This document shows, piece after piece, positions 7,222-14,374 of a stretch of 21,838 nucleotides of DNA. The position numbers and the translations under genes are program-made. The DNA lies in assembly GCA_019594025.1 (NCBI GenBank), contig JAFDUB010000016.1, positions 1-21,838 on the forward strand, written 5' to 3'. A model generated the notes under the pieces. The model was not told the DNA's origin and made no database searches. It was given only the letters and a program-made list of their open reading frames with translations. The stretch is from Thermoplasmata archaeon. Lineage in GTDB: Archaea; Thermoplasmatota; Thermoplasmata; Halarchaeoplasmatales; Halarchaeoplasmataceae. Positions within the stretch are counted from its first letter, which is position 1; each line of letters opens with the position of its first letter.

Positions 7222-8280
7222 ATGTTTTGTGTAGAATGTGGTAAAGAACCGGATGAACTATACGATGGTCTTTGTGAGGATTGTTATCTAAAAGATGTGG
7301 ATGTGAAAGTGTCCTCGCCTATAGATATCGAGGTTTGCACCACCTGTGGAGCTGTTCGCGAGGCACACAGATGGATAGAAAGACCTGATATGGATTCGAT
7401 AATGCTGAAGCGAATCGAAGATTCAATCGAGCCTTCGTTCGATGTAGACCGATATTCCTTCATGGCTGATTTTTACGAAGAGGATCCAAGAAATATACAT
7501 GTCGAGTTGGATGTGGAATTAAAGTCACGAGGCTTAATAAAGCATACTGACAAGGAGACTAAGATCATATTTAAAAGCGGACAGTGTAAGGTTTGCAGCA
7601 GGATACATGGGCATTATTACGAAGCTATCATACAGGTTCGACCTACAAAAAAGAGTATGACAGACGAGCAAAAACAGGCGGTACATGATATAATCAACAA
7701 AGAGGTAGAGGTAAAAAGAGGTGATGAGAGGTCTATATTTGTAACGAGTATGGAAGAAAAACACGGTGGCCTTGATTATTATATGAGTGATAACGGAGTC
7801 AGTAAGAAACTCGCAAAACGAATATCGGAATATTTCGGAGGGGAGATAACGGTTTCCAGCAAACTCGCTGGAAGGGAAGACGGTCGGAATATATACAAAG
7901 TCACATATTCCGTGAGAATACCTGCTTATGAACGTGGTGACTTTGTGTATCATCAAGGAACCGTTTACCGGGTTAAAGAGATTAGGACCAGCAGTGGGCA
8001 TCTCATTTTGATAGAGGTAAAAACCGGTAAAACGGTAACTTTTGATAAAAGGGACATCGAGGATATAAAGGTTATCGGTGGCCAGGATATGGTGAAAAAA
8101 TCGGTAATAGTATCCGAGGACGAACAGGAGATTAAGGTTCTCGACCCGGATGACTACAAGACAAAGACACTGGTAAAACCAGAAGGGTACGTTACCAAAG
8201 GGGATACGGTGAGAATAATCAAGTATATGGATAAAATAATGCTGTTAACTGAAGAGGAGAGCAACTCAAAAGATATATAG
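7222..8280 (+). CDS. nmd3: NMD3-family ribosomal large-subunit biogenesis protein
   Basis: 352 residues. The N-terminus has the zinc-binding array of NMD3: Cys3/Cys6, Cys18/Cys21, Cys39/Cys42 and Cys122/Cys125 (CKVCSRIHGHYYEA), followed by the IIQVRP segment, an alpha/beta domain and a C-terminal SH3-like/OB-like region. Eukaryotic NMD3 is the export adaptor of the pre-60S particle; the archaeal form has no nucleus to serve and probably acts in late 50S assembly or quality control. A Shine-Dalgarno GGAG lies 6 nt before the ATG. It is part of the mcm - DUF424 - nmd3 - nop5 run. Confidence 0.92.
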   Translation: MFCVECGKEPDELYDGLCEDCYLKDVDVKVSSPIDIEVCTTCGAVREAHRWIERPDMDSIMLKRIEDSIEPSFDVDRYSFMADFYEEDPRNIHVELDVELKSRGLIKHTDKETKIIFKSGQCKVCSRIHGHYYEAIIQVRPTKKSMTDEQKQAVHDIINKEVEVKRGDERSIFVTSMEEKHGGLDYYMSDNGVSKKLAKRISEYFGGEITVSSKLAGREDGRNIYKVTYSVRIPAYERGDFVYHQGTVYRVKEIRTSSGHLILIEVKTGKTVTFDKRDIEDIKVIGGQDMVKKSVIVSEDEQEIKVLDPDDYKTKTLVKPEGYVTKGDTVRIIKYMDKIMLLTEEESNSKDI

Positions 8281-8311
8281 GTAGAGGAATATTTGCTATG
8301 GGTTGGTAGCT

Positions 8312-9319
8312 ATGAAAAACACGATCCTTATCACCACCTGGTTCGGTTCATTTCTGGTTAGAGACGGGAAAATCATCGACGAGCGACTTTTTCCTAAAGA
8401 ACCCGAATCCATCGCGCTACGGAGAATACTCATCAAGGAAGGAAAGATACTGAAGGAAGAGAAAGAGTTGGCTTCGGAGGCTGGTGAAAAACTTGTCGTT
8501 AGCTCTGAAAGACTTTCTCCATTGGGAGATGTGATTTCCACCGATATTGAACATCCGTCTCCTGAAGATAAGTCGTACAGTATGAATATTCTACAAGAAG
8601 CCCTCCGGATCGAAGGCCGAGAGGGGATACGAAAATCCGTAGATATAGATAAACATCTAGCTAAGGCTGTGGAATCCATCAAGGATTTGAACGAAACTAT
8701 CAACATTCTTACCGAGAGGCTGCGGGATTGGTATTCTCTCCATTATCCTGAATTGTTCGATGATAGGAAAGATATTCTTGAGCTAATAGAAGAGTACGGC
8801 GATAGAGAATCGATAGAGAATGCTACTGGAAATAAGGTTGACTCGGTGGGTAGCCCCATAGGAGATAGGGAGAAAGATTTACTGATTTCTTTAGCCTCCA
8901 GAATAATAGAACTCAGGTATTATCGAGACGATTTAAAGAACTACGTTGAAGAGACCATGGAAGAAATTGCCCCGACTATAACTACGCTGACAGGACCTAG
9001 ATTAGGTGGAGAACTCATAGCCCATGCGGGCTCACTAAAGAAACTGGCCATGATGCCCGCCAGCACCATACAGGTTCTGGGTGCTGAAAAATCGCTATTT
9101 CGACATCTAGAGAAGGGAACTCCTCCGCCTAAGCACGGATACATACTTCAACATCCCAAAGTACATCGTTCGGCACCGGAGGTCCGTGGAAAAGTGGCTA
9201 GGGCCTTGGCAAATAAAATAGCGATTGCGAGCAGAGTAGACTACTTTGGTAAGGAAAATAAAGGTAAGGATTTAAAAGCTGAGCTGGACCAACGTATAGA
9301 ACACATCACAGGAAACTGA
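8312..9319 (+). CDS. nop5: Nop5 (Nop56/58-family) C/D box sRNP core protein
   Basis: 335 residues from the ATG at 8312; an in-frame TTG at 8303 is less likely. The central coiled coil (about residues 90-215) is followed by the Nop domain at about 228-315 with LTGPRLGGELIAHAGSL, MPASTIQVLGAEKSLF and the KHGYILQHP / VRGKVARALANK stretches that contact the L7Ae-RNA surface. Nop5 bridges L7Ae and fibrillarin in the sRNP that 2'-O-methylates rRNA and tRNA. Fibrillarin commonly follows nop5 in archaea, but here the next gene is convergent, so the pair is separated. The basic C-terminal tail is short. Confidence 0.93.
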   Translation: MKNTILITTWFGSFLVRDGKIIDERLFPKEPESIALRRILIKEGKILKEEKELASEAGEKLVVSSERLSPLGDVISTDIEHPSPEDKSYSMNILQEALRIEGREGIRKSVDIDKHLAKAVESIKDLNETINILTERLRDWYSLHYPELFDDRKDILELIEEYGDRESIENATGNKVDSVGSPIGDREKDLLISLASRIIELRYYRDDLKNYVEETMEEIAPTITTLTGPRLGGELIAHAGSLKKLAMMPASTIQVLGAEKSLFRHLEKGTPPPKHGYILQHPKVHRSAPEVRGKVARALANKIAIASRVDYFGKENKGKDLKAELDQRIEHITGN

Positions 9320-9331
9320 GTAATTGTGCTT

Positions 9332-9757
9332 TTAGAATGGCGAGTCAGGCAGATCCCTGCCCATTGCTTTGTTGATCTCAACTTGATCCTTATAGTAAAT
9401 CGGTTCGGCGCAAACTGGAGTTTTTTCTTTCTCTTTTTCTATCTTAAGCTCCCATGGCCATATTCTAGAGATGTGATCCACGCTTAGGTACACTTCTTTC
9501 AATGAAACGACCGTCCAATCTACGAAACCGTATTTTCCACCTTTTTTGAGTTTCTTTTCGATGTCCTTTTTTTCATCCGCCGAAACATCCTGCCATTTTA
9601 CTTTAGTTGCATTTCCTTGATATACTTCCTGGAGTACCATGGTCGTTTTATCGAATTCAGCCAATTTGCCTGCGAATGCGATGCCGTCATCCATCACAAC
9701 TAATAGGGTGGTGCCCTGCAGTTCCTTTAATTTCTTTTCGAGTAAGCTTCCTAACAT
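9332..9757 (-). CDS. Probable Sm-like (LSm) fold protein with insertion
   Basis: 141 residues. The N-terminal helix (LGSLLEKKLKELQG) is followed by TTLLVVMDDGIAFAGKLAEF and DKTTMVLQEVYQ, laid out like an Sm1 motif (strand, DG, strand, Gx2xxFD, hydrophobic). A lysine-rich insertion of about 35 residues follows, then VYLSVDHISRIWPWEL, which could be Sm2. The tail is charged. Sm-like archaeal proteins form RNA-binding rings; this one is divergent and the fold call is inferred from layout. It converges on nop5 with 12 bp between stops. The ATG follows GTGATAAT. Confidence 0.5.
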   Translation of the reverse strand: MLGSLLEKKLKELQGTTLLVVMDDGIAFAGKLAEFDKTTMVLQEVYQGNATKVKWQDVSADEKKDIEKKLKKGGKYGFVDWTVVSLKEVYLSVDHISRIWPWELKIEKEKEKTPVCAEPIYYKDQVEINKAMGRDLPDSPF

Positions 9758-9806
9758 ATTATCACATTAATAATATGCATCATCCTCTACATATAATTTT
9801 CCGAAA

Positions 9807-10267
9807 TCAATCTTCAAAAGCGGAACGAGCGGTGTTTAGAACTGATTTGAGTTTACCTTCAAGGACGTTGACCCTGACTTTTAGATCGGCGCTCTCTTTT
9901 TTCAATTCCTCGAATCTTTTTCTAAGTTGAGTATTAGGGTTGGAGACAACGTCCAAATTAATATCATCATCTTCCATCCAACTTTTTGAGTACCCTTTGA
10001 GGTGGTATAATATCTTGACCTGTACCTCCAAGATGTTATCGATTTGAACATCGTAATATACACTTTTTTTCCCGGTTTTCAACATATTTCTATGGAGTTC
10101 TAGATCACCTGTCACTAGTACGTCCCGGACTCCATAAGGTCAACCAGCTCGAAATCTAAAATACCTTTATGGCTTTGATCGACATCTAAAAAATGGTCTA
10201 CATCTTGTATATCTTTTATTTCGTCGCGGACAAGAGTTGGTAGGTTTTCGTCTAGTATCAATCGCAT
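9807..10267 (-). pseudogene. DUF5615 PIN-like protein, broken by a -1 frameshift
   Basis: The ATG at 10267 begins MRLILDENLP, the signature start of DUF5615/Mut7-C-type PIN-like nucleases. The reading goes on through DQSHKGILDFELVDLMESG and then runs into a stop at 10115. The next frame, from about 10124, continues exactly as the family should: DVLVTGDLELHRNML. Adding one G to the GGG at 10126-10124 restores a single protein of about 153 residues. The restored protein has a C-terminal coiled-coil-like tail (LRKRFEELKKESADLKV) that ordinary DUF5615 toxins lack. No antitoxin gene is adjacent. The break may be a sequencing error, a real lesion or a recoding site. The 5' side shares a 96-bp divergent region with the surface protein at 10364. 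Confidence 0.65.
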
Positions 10268-10363
10268 GATTCGTATAATAAGATGGAGGTGCAATAAACC
10301 TTTGCGGTTGAATAAATAGATAATACCCAAAGACTAATATATACTGGAGATGTTTTTATCTAA

Positions 10364-11659
10364 ATGATGGTACGTAGTGCACGGTCAATTACTATTACAA
10401 TGATTGTTGTGCTATCTTGCACTTTAGCTTTATCATCTTCCTGTATAATGCAGGGAGGGGCTGTGGAAGACGAGATGGTATTGGCCATGGGAGGCGAGGT
10501 TGAAGTAAAGAAATTTTACTTCCCAGGATTGACAATAGAAATCGATGAGATAGTTGAAGACTACGAAGAAAAAGATTTCAAACTCGAAGGAGAATTGGGG
10601 TACTATCAAATAATACGTCTTGTGGAGGAAAGGGGAGAAACGTATCATTTTAGAATAAAAGCCGGAGGAGGCATGCATTCACAGATAGAATACCATGTGA
10701 TCGGAGATGTTATAAGTGAAGGTGAGCATAATTTAGAGGACAATTACTCTAGAGAAAAAAGGGAGATGACCGGCAGCGGACAAATCCATATAACCCACGA
10801 TCTGTTTGTAGACGCCATTTTTTATAAAGAAAACTTAACACTCCATAGCGCGGATTTGACCTCTCGATGGGATTATAGAGGTGAATTCCAGGGTACGAAC
10901 GTCTCATTTTTAGAATCCGACGGTCAAAACATCTCTTTGTATTATGAGGACATAGATATTACCTTAAATGGTAACAAAATGCTTTCCTTATATTTTGAAT
11001 TCCATGAAGCTTTGGATGTGTTCCATCTTGATTTAGAAGGGGAGGCCAATATAACCACAGCAGCATATGCATCCTTGGAAGGTATGTATGGGGGCGTTTT
11101 GAATATAAGAGGTTTGCCCGAATTAGAAGAACAGAAGTTACTAGATACTTACGATTCTACCGAATTCCCTATCTATTGGGAGGATCGTGATATCGACTTA
11201 GAAGGTGCCCATGACGGGATAATAGAACCCACTGAAGTTCAGGTTCAATTACAATTAAACGTTAGTTCAGAAGAAACGATGATATTAGAAGACGGTAGAG
11301 AATACGACGTTCGGCCTAGCAATTTCCATTTTGAAATCGTAGGGGTGGAAGAAATAACAAGCATATACGGTAAATGGTGGTATTCACCGGATCGTGGATT
11401 TATTGTAGCCCAAGAAATAGGCAGTACCCATACAAGGGACAATTTATTTTACGTGACAGATTCTGATAGTATTACTATGATGCCAGTTACCGAGGAAGTT
11501 GCCGAGGAAAGGATGAAGGAGTTGCAGCATATTCCACCATTATCCACGGTGGAAGCCTTGTTTCGAGCTCCTATAGTATACGTTATTATGGGTATCTTAC
11601 TAGCGGTGGGCTTAATAGTGTATTATAAAAAATATTTGAAAAAGACTAAGGATAAATGA
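10364..11659 (+). CDS. Secreted, C-terminally membrane-anchored protein of unknown function
   Basis: 431 residues; I do not recognise the family. The N-terminus has a basic start (residues 1-7) and a hydrophobic stretch ITMIVVLSCTLALSS that fits a signal peptide, with a Cys shortly after (SSSC) that could be coincidental. The body is mostly beta-rich and acidic, with many Asp/Glu and several N-x-S/T sites, consistent with a surface protein. Near the end, YVIMGILLAVGLIVYY is a single membrane span followed by a lysine-rich cytoplasmic tail (type I topology). A TATA-like AATATATAC lies at 10336-10344. The second ATG (10367) is an equal candidate start. Its tail overlaps the ferredoxin promoter. 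Confidence 0.7.
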   Translation: MMVRSARSITITMIVVLSCTLALSSSCIMQGGAVEDEMVLAMGGEVEVKKFYFPGLTIEIDEIVEDYEEKDFKLEGELGYYQIIRLVEERGETYHFRIKAGGGMHSQIEYHVIGDVISEGEHNLEDNYSREKREMTGSGQIHITHDLFVDAIFYKENLTLHSADLTSRWDYRGEFQGTNVSFLESDGQNISLYYEDIDITLNGNKMLSLYFEFHEALDVFHLDLEGEANITTAAYASLEGMYGGVLNIRGLPELEEQKLLDTYDSTEFPIYWEDRDIDLEGAHDGIIEPTEVQVQLQLNVSSEETMILEDGREYDVRPSNFHFEIVGVEEITSIYGKWWYSPDRGFIVAQEIGSTHTRDNLFYVTDSDSITMMPVTEEVAEERMKELQHIPPLSTVEALFRAPIVYVIMGILLAVGLIVYYKKYLKKTKDK

Positions 11660-11665
11660 TTTATA
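11660..11665 (+). promoter_or_regulatory. TATA box of the first ferredoxin gene
   Basis: TTTATA begins 35 nt before the TTG at 11695 and immediately follows the stop codon of the preceding surface-protein gene. The second ferredoxin has the same element at almost the same distance, so the promoter looks duplicated together with the gene. Confidence 0.6.
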
Positions 11666-11694
11666 CTGGAACGATTATTTCTAGACGTGATAAA

Positions 11695-11862
11695 TTGGTA
11701 GTTAAAATAGATGAAGAAGCGTGTATCGCTTGCGGCCTTTGTGTAGAAGCTTGTCCGGTAGATGCCTTAACTCTTGGTGAAGTTGCCGAGGTTGACGAAT
11801 CCAAGTGTGAAGATATAGGGGACTGTGTTGCCGTCTGTCCGGTAGATGCCCTTTCGCTTTAA
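11695..11862 (+). CDS. Small 2[4Fe-4S]-type ferredoxin with Cys-to-Ile in cluster II
   Basis: 55 residues from TTG 11695 ([13 protein letters not shown]), preceded by GTGATAAA and a TATA box at 11660. A longer reading from the ATG at 11656 would add 13 residues but lies upstream of that promoter. The first cluster motif is complete: CIACGLCVEACP. The second reads CEDIGDCVAVCP, where the second cysteine of the CxxCxxCxxxCP pattern is an isoleucine (codon ATA). One cluster therefore has three cysteine ligands, which in other ferredoxins gives a [3Fe-4S] or easily converted cluster. It would carry electrons in the cytoplasm, for example for IorAB; that partnership is inference. Confidence 0.85.
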   Translation: MVVKIDEEACIACGLCVEACPVDALTLGEVAEVDESKCEDIGDCVAVCPVDALSL

Positions 11863-11878
11863 ACGAAGGCAAAAATGA

Positions 11879-11885
11879 TTTATAT
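11879..11885 (+). promoter_or_regulatory. TATA box of the second ferredoxin gene
   Basis: TTTATAT begins 36 nt before the ATG at 11915, matching the spacing at the first ferredoxin. Both promoters end in GATAAAT just before the start codon. Confidence 0.65.
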
Positions 11886-11914
11886 CACTGCATACTCACA
11901 TCTTCTTGATAAAT

Positions 11915-12079
11915 ATGGCTGTAAATGTAGATGAGGAAGCGTGTATCGCTTGCGGACAATGTGAGCCCGAATGCCCAGTAGATGCGATTACCATTGAAGA
12001 TGTAGCTGTAATTAATGATGACTGCATAGACTGTGGAAACTGTATAGAGGTATGTCCTGTAGATGCACTAGCTCTATAG
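11915..12079 (+). CDS. Small 2[4Fe-4S] ferredoxin
   Basis: 54 residues, [15 protein letters not shown] at the start. Both clusters are complete: [12 protein letters not shown] and [12 protein letters not shown], the clostridial-type arrangement with eight cysteines. It is a tandem copy of the gene at 11695; a 20-base stretch covering EACIACG is identical in both. It has its own TATA box and is followed by T-rich sequence. It is likely a general low-potential electron carrier. The complete second cluster contrasts with the upstream copy. Confidence 0.93.
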   Translation: MAVNVDEEACIACGQCEPECPVDAITIEDVAVINDDCIDCGNCIEVCPVDALAL

Positions 12080-12091
12080 ACGCCAACCCCC

Positions 12092-12107
12092 TTTTTTATT
12101 ATTTTTT
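12092..12107 (+). terminator. T-rich terminator after the ferredoxins
   Basis: Two runs of six T (12092-12097 and 12102-12107) follow a CCCCC stretch right after the ferredoxin stop codon, the usual archaeal poly-T termination signal. It overlaps the end of the convergent dCMP deaminase gene. Confidence 0.55.
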
Positions 12108-12701
12108 AAAAAAGTATTCCGATATGTTCTTCTGTTTGCTTTTTGCTTTGAACCGTTGAATCTCTATTTTACTTTGTTTCAACATATTCTCAGATAGAGG
12201 GTCCTTATATTCACTATCATAGACGATTTTTTTTACTTCTGCATTTATCAGTATTTTGGTACAGACGACACATGGGTAAGTGGTGCAGTAGATGGTGCTT
12301 CCTTTGATAGATATCCCAGATACCGCTGCTTGGATAACTGCGTTCTGTTCTGCATGTACCGCCCTACATAATTCATGCCTATAACCCGAAGGGGTCACAT
12401 CTCCTTTTTTGGGAAAAAAATTGATCTTTTCTACCGCCTCGTCTTTATTGTCAATCCCATATTTCTCCGAAAATTCGTCTATGAATATATCAAGGTAAGG
12501 GGGGTGTATCTCTCCTTGGCGTATGCAACCGCCGAGTTCTTCACAGTGTGAAAGTCCTTTAGGAGCACCGTTGTAACCCGTACTCAGCACCATTTTGTTC
12601 TTTACCAATACTGCTCCTACTTTTCTACGAAGGCAGGTTGAACGCTCCGATACCAATTGAGCCATGGCCATGAAATACTCGTCAACACTAGGTCTGTTCA
12701 T
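12099..12701 (-). CDS. dCMP deaminase-family protein
   Basis: 200 residues from the ATG at 12701; an upstream in-frame TTG at 12707 is unlikely. The zinc site is clear: HAEQN with His116/Glu118 and CTTYPCVVC with Cys144/Cys147. The N-terminal [19 protein letters not shown] and [18 protein letters not shown] segments are those of the deoxycytidylate deaminase (ComEB-like) group, which make dUMP for dTMP synthesis. Between GGC (residue 59) and [13 protein letters not shown] (108-120) there is an insertion of roughly 30 residues ([16 protein letters not shown] and onward) not found in the compact enzymes. It is divergent from tbp. Confidence 0.9.
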   Translation of the reverse strand: MNRPSVDEYFMAMAQLVSERSTCLRRKVGAVLVKNKMVLSTGYNGAPKGLSHCEELGGCIRQGEIHPPYLDIFIDEFSEKYGIDNKDEAVEKINFFPKKGDVTPSGYRHELCRAVHAEQNAVIQAAVSGISIKGSTIYCTTYPCVVCTKILINAEVKKIVYDSEYKDPLSENMLKQSKIEIQRFKAKSKQKNISEYFFKK

Positions 12702-12778
12702 CAACAACTAAATAGTACACTTACTTATCATTTTTTCGTAAAGAAAGGGGTAGATTATCCTCGTAATTTAAGCGAACC

Positions 12779-12786
12779 TTTATAAA
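12779..12786 (+). promoter_or_regulatory. TATA box of the TBP gene
   Basis: TTTATAAA with GCGAACC (BRE-like) before it lies 105 nt upstream of the TBP ATG. This predicts a leader of about 75-80 nt, much longer than the near-leaderless promoters elsewhere in the window. Confidence 0.6.
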
Positions 12787-12803
12787 TGGTGAATCGATAG
12801 GCG

Positions 12804-12849
12804 ATTGCAGTAGGCAATTAAAAAAAACGAGAAGTTTATGATTTCTCGT
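12804..12849 (+). promoter_or_regulatory. Two inverted repeats in the TBP leader
   Basis: ATTGC-AGTAG-GCAAT (12804-12818) and ACGAGAA-gtttatgat-TTCTCGT (12827-12849, perfect 7-bp arms, 9-nt loop) lie in the predicted 5' leader. The loop of the second contains a TATA-like GTTTATGA. They may be RNA hairpins or an operator where TBP or another factor feeds back on the gene. Confidence 0.45.
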
Positions 12850-12883
12850 ACTAATAAAAAGATCCCAAAAGGTGGGAAAAAAC

Positions 12884-13450
12884 ATGACAGATATAAATGT
12901 AGAAAACGTAGTGGCTTCAGCCACTCTCGGAGAATCATTTGATTTAGACGAGGTCCATGAGATACTTGAGAGTTCAGAATACGACCCTGAAAAATTTAGA
13001 GGAGTAATATACCGAGTTCGTGAGCGGGGACTCAGGACGTCTGTTCTAATATTTAGAAGTGGTAAGATGGTATGTACCGGGGCTACAAAGGTAGAAGAAA
13101 TAGATAAAACGGTCGAATACCTAAAAGAAGTACTTTCAAAAGAGGAACAGGCAGTTTTAGACGAACCGGAAGTGACTGTTCAAAATATCGTTGCAACTAC
13201 CGATTTAGGCCATCCGTTAAACTTAAATTCAGTTGCTATCTCCCTGGGACTTGAGAGAATTGAATACGAACCTGAACAGTTTCCCGGCCTTGTATTCAGG
13301 ATGGATGAACCGCGATTGGTGATGTTGTTCTTCGGTTCGGGCAAAGTTGTATGTACTGGTGGAAAGAGAATCGAGGATATAGAGAGAGGAATAGAAAAGA
13401 TATCTCTAGAACTAATTCGAACAGGATTTTTACCTGAAAGGAATGAATAA
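12884..13450 (+). CDS. tbp: TATA-binding protein (TBP)
   Basis: 188 residues from the ATG at 12884, with GGTGGG 7 nt upstream; the in-frame GTG at 12872 overlaps that Shine-Dalgarno. The protein is two imperfect repeats. The first (about residues 3-90) has NVVASATLGESFDL, YRVRE and FRSGKMVCTGA; the second (about 96-182) has NIVATTDLGHPLNL, FRMDEPRLVMLFFGSGKVV and CTGGKRIED. These form the saddle that binds TATA boxes and recruits TFB. The signal-peptidase gene follows by 24 nt and may be co-transcribed. Confidence 0.97.
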   Translation: MTDINVENVVASATLGESFDLDEVHEILESSEYDPEKFRGVIYRVRERGLRTSVLIFRSGKMVCTGATKVEEIDKTVEYLKEVLSKEEQAVLDEPEVTVQNIVATTDLGHPLNLNSVAISLGLERIEYEPEQFPGLVFRMDEPRLVMLFFGSGKVVCTGGKRIEDIERGIEKISLELIRTGFLPERNE

Positions 13451-13474
13451 TCAAAAATTGGTCTGCTGGCTAAT

Positions 13475-14374
13475 ATGGAAGATTGGAAGGAAGAACTATT
13501 TAAAATAGGGAAGGAAATCCTCGTTTCCCTTGTAATACTTGGAATCATTTTAGGTTCATTATACGCTTACACCGGCAGATGGCCTCCGATGGTGGTGATA
13601 GAATCCTCGAGCATGAGTCATTCACAAGAAAGTAGGGTGGGAATAATAGATACAGGTGACATCGTCCTCGTTAGAGATAATGATAGGACGGAGATTATTA
13701 CCTATGTAGAGGGAAAGGCAAACGACTACATCAAATACGGACAGTATGGCGACGTGATAATCTATAGGCCTATGGGGAATCTAGATCGAACTCCTATAAT
13801 CCATAGACCGGTTGTTTATTTAGAATTGAATCAAACAACTGATAACTCATTTGATATTCCTTCGCTCAATGACTTACAATACGACGTTGACTGGAGCACT
13901 TCTCAGGGTGAAAGATGGTACAACCTCACCGGAATCGTTTATATATTCGATTACGGTTTCCGGGATGCACGAATTGAGATAAACTTAAACGAGCTTTTAG
14001 AAGACGAAAGTAAAAGCCATTCAGGATACATAACCATGGGTGATAACAACGTATCCCCAACCGGGAGAGGTAGATACGATCAAGCTACAAATATCTGCCC
14101 TGCCCCTGTTAGATCCGGATGGGTAATCGGTGTTGCAAGAGGACAACTTCCTTGGTTCGGTATAATGAAGTTACTTTACATGGGTAGGACCCAGGAAGTA
14201 CCAACCAACAGCTGGTATAATTTTGGTATATCTATTACTCTATTAATAGTAGTTCCCTTTACCTTGGAATATCTCTATTCGAAATGGAAAAAAGAAGAAT
14301 CAAGAGATTTCGAATCAGAAGATGAGGAATCTTTCGAAAGCGATTTTGAGGAAAGGCCTCCTCCTATCACATGA
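13475..14374 (+). CDS. Signal peptidase I, archaeal Sec11-like
   Basis: 299 residues. One N-terminal membrane span (residues 14-32) is followed by the catalytic serine in ESSSMSHS (Ser46-Met47), then GDIVLVRD, YGDVIIYRP, the histidine of IIHRPV (His110) and the aspartate of MGDNN (Asp190). This Ser-His-Asp arrangement is that of archaeal and ER-type signal peptidases rather than the Ser-Lys bacterial type. A second span (SITLLIVVPFTLEYLY) near residue 255 is followed by an acidic tail. It removes signal peptides from exported proteins such as those at 10364 and 19839. The end overlaps the convergent cdc6 gene by 8 bp. Confidence 0.92.
   Translation: MEDWKEELFKIGKEILVSLVILGIILGSLYAYTGRWPPMVVIESSSMSHSQESRVGIIDTGDIVLVRDNDRTEIITYVEGKANDYIKYGQYGDVIIYRPMGNLDRTPIIHRPVVYLELNQTTDNSFDIPSLNDLQYDVDWSTSQGERWYNLTGIVYIFDYGFRDARIEINLNELLEDESKSHSGYITMGDNNVSPTGRGRYDQATNICPAPVRSGWVIGVARGQLPWFGIMKLLYMGRTQEVPTNSWYNFGISITLLIVVPFTLEYLYSKWKKEESRDFESEDEESFESDFEERPPPIT

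Noticed and set aside
11656..11694. ATG-overlap start for the first ferredoxin
   Set aside because: It lies upstream of the TATA box at 11660, and the paralogue starts at the position equivalent to TTG 11695.
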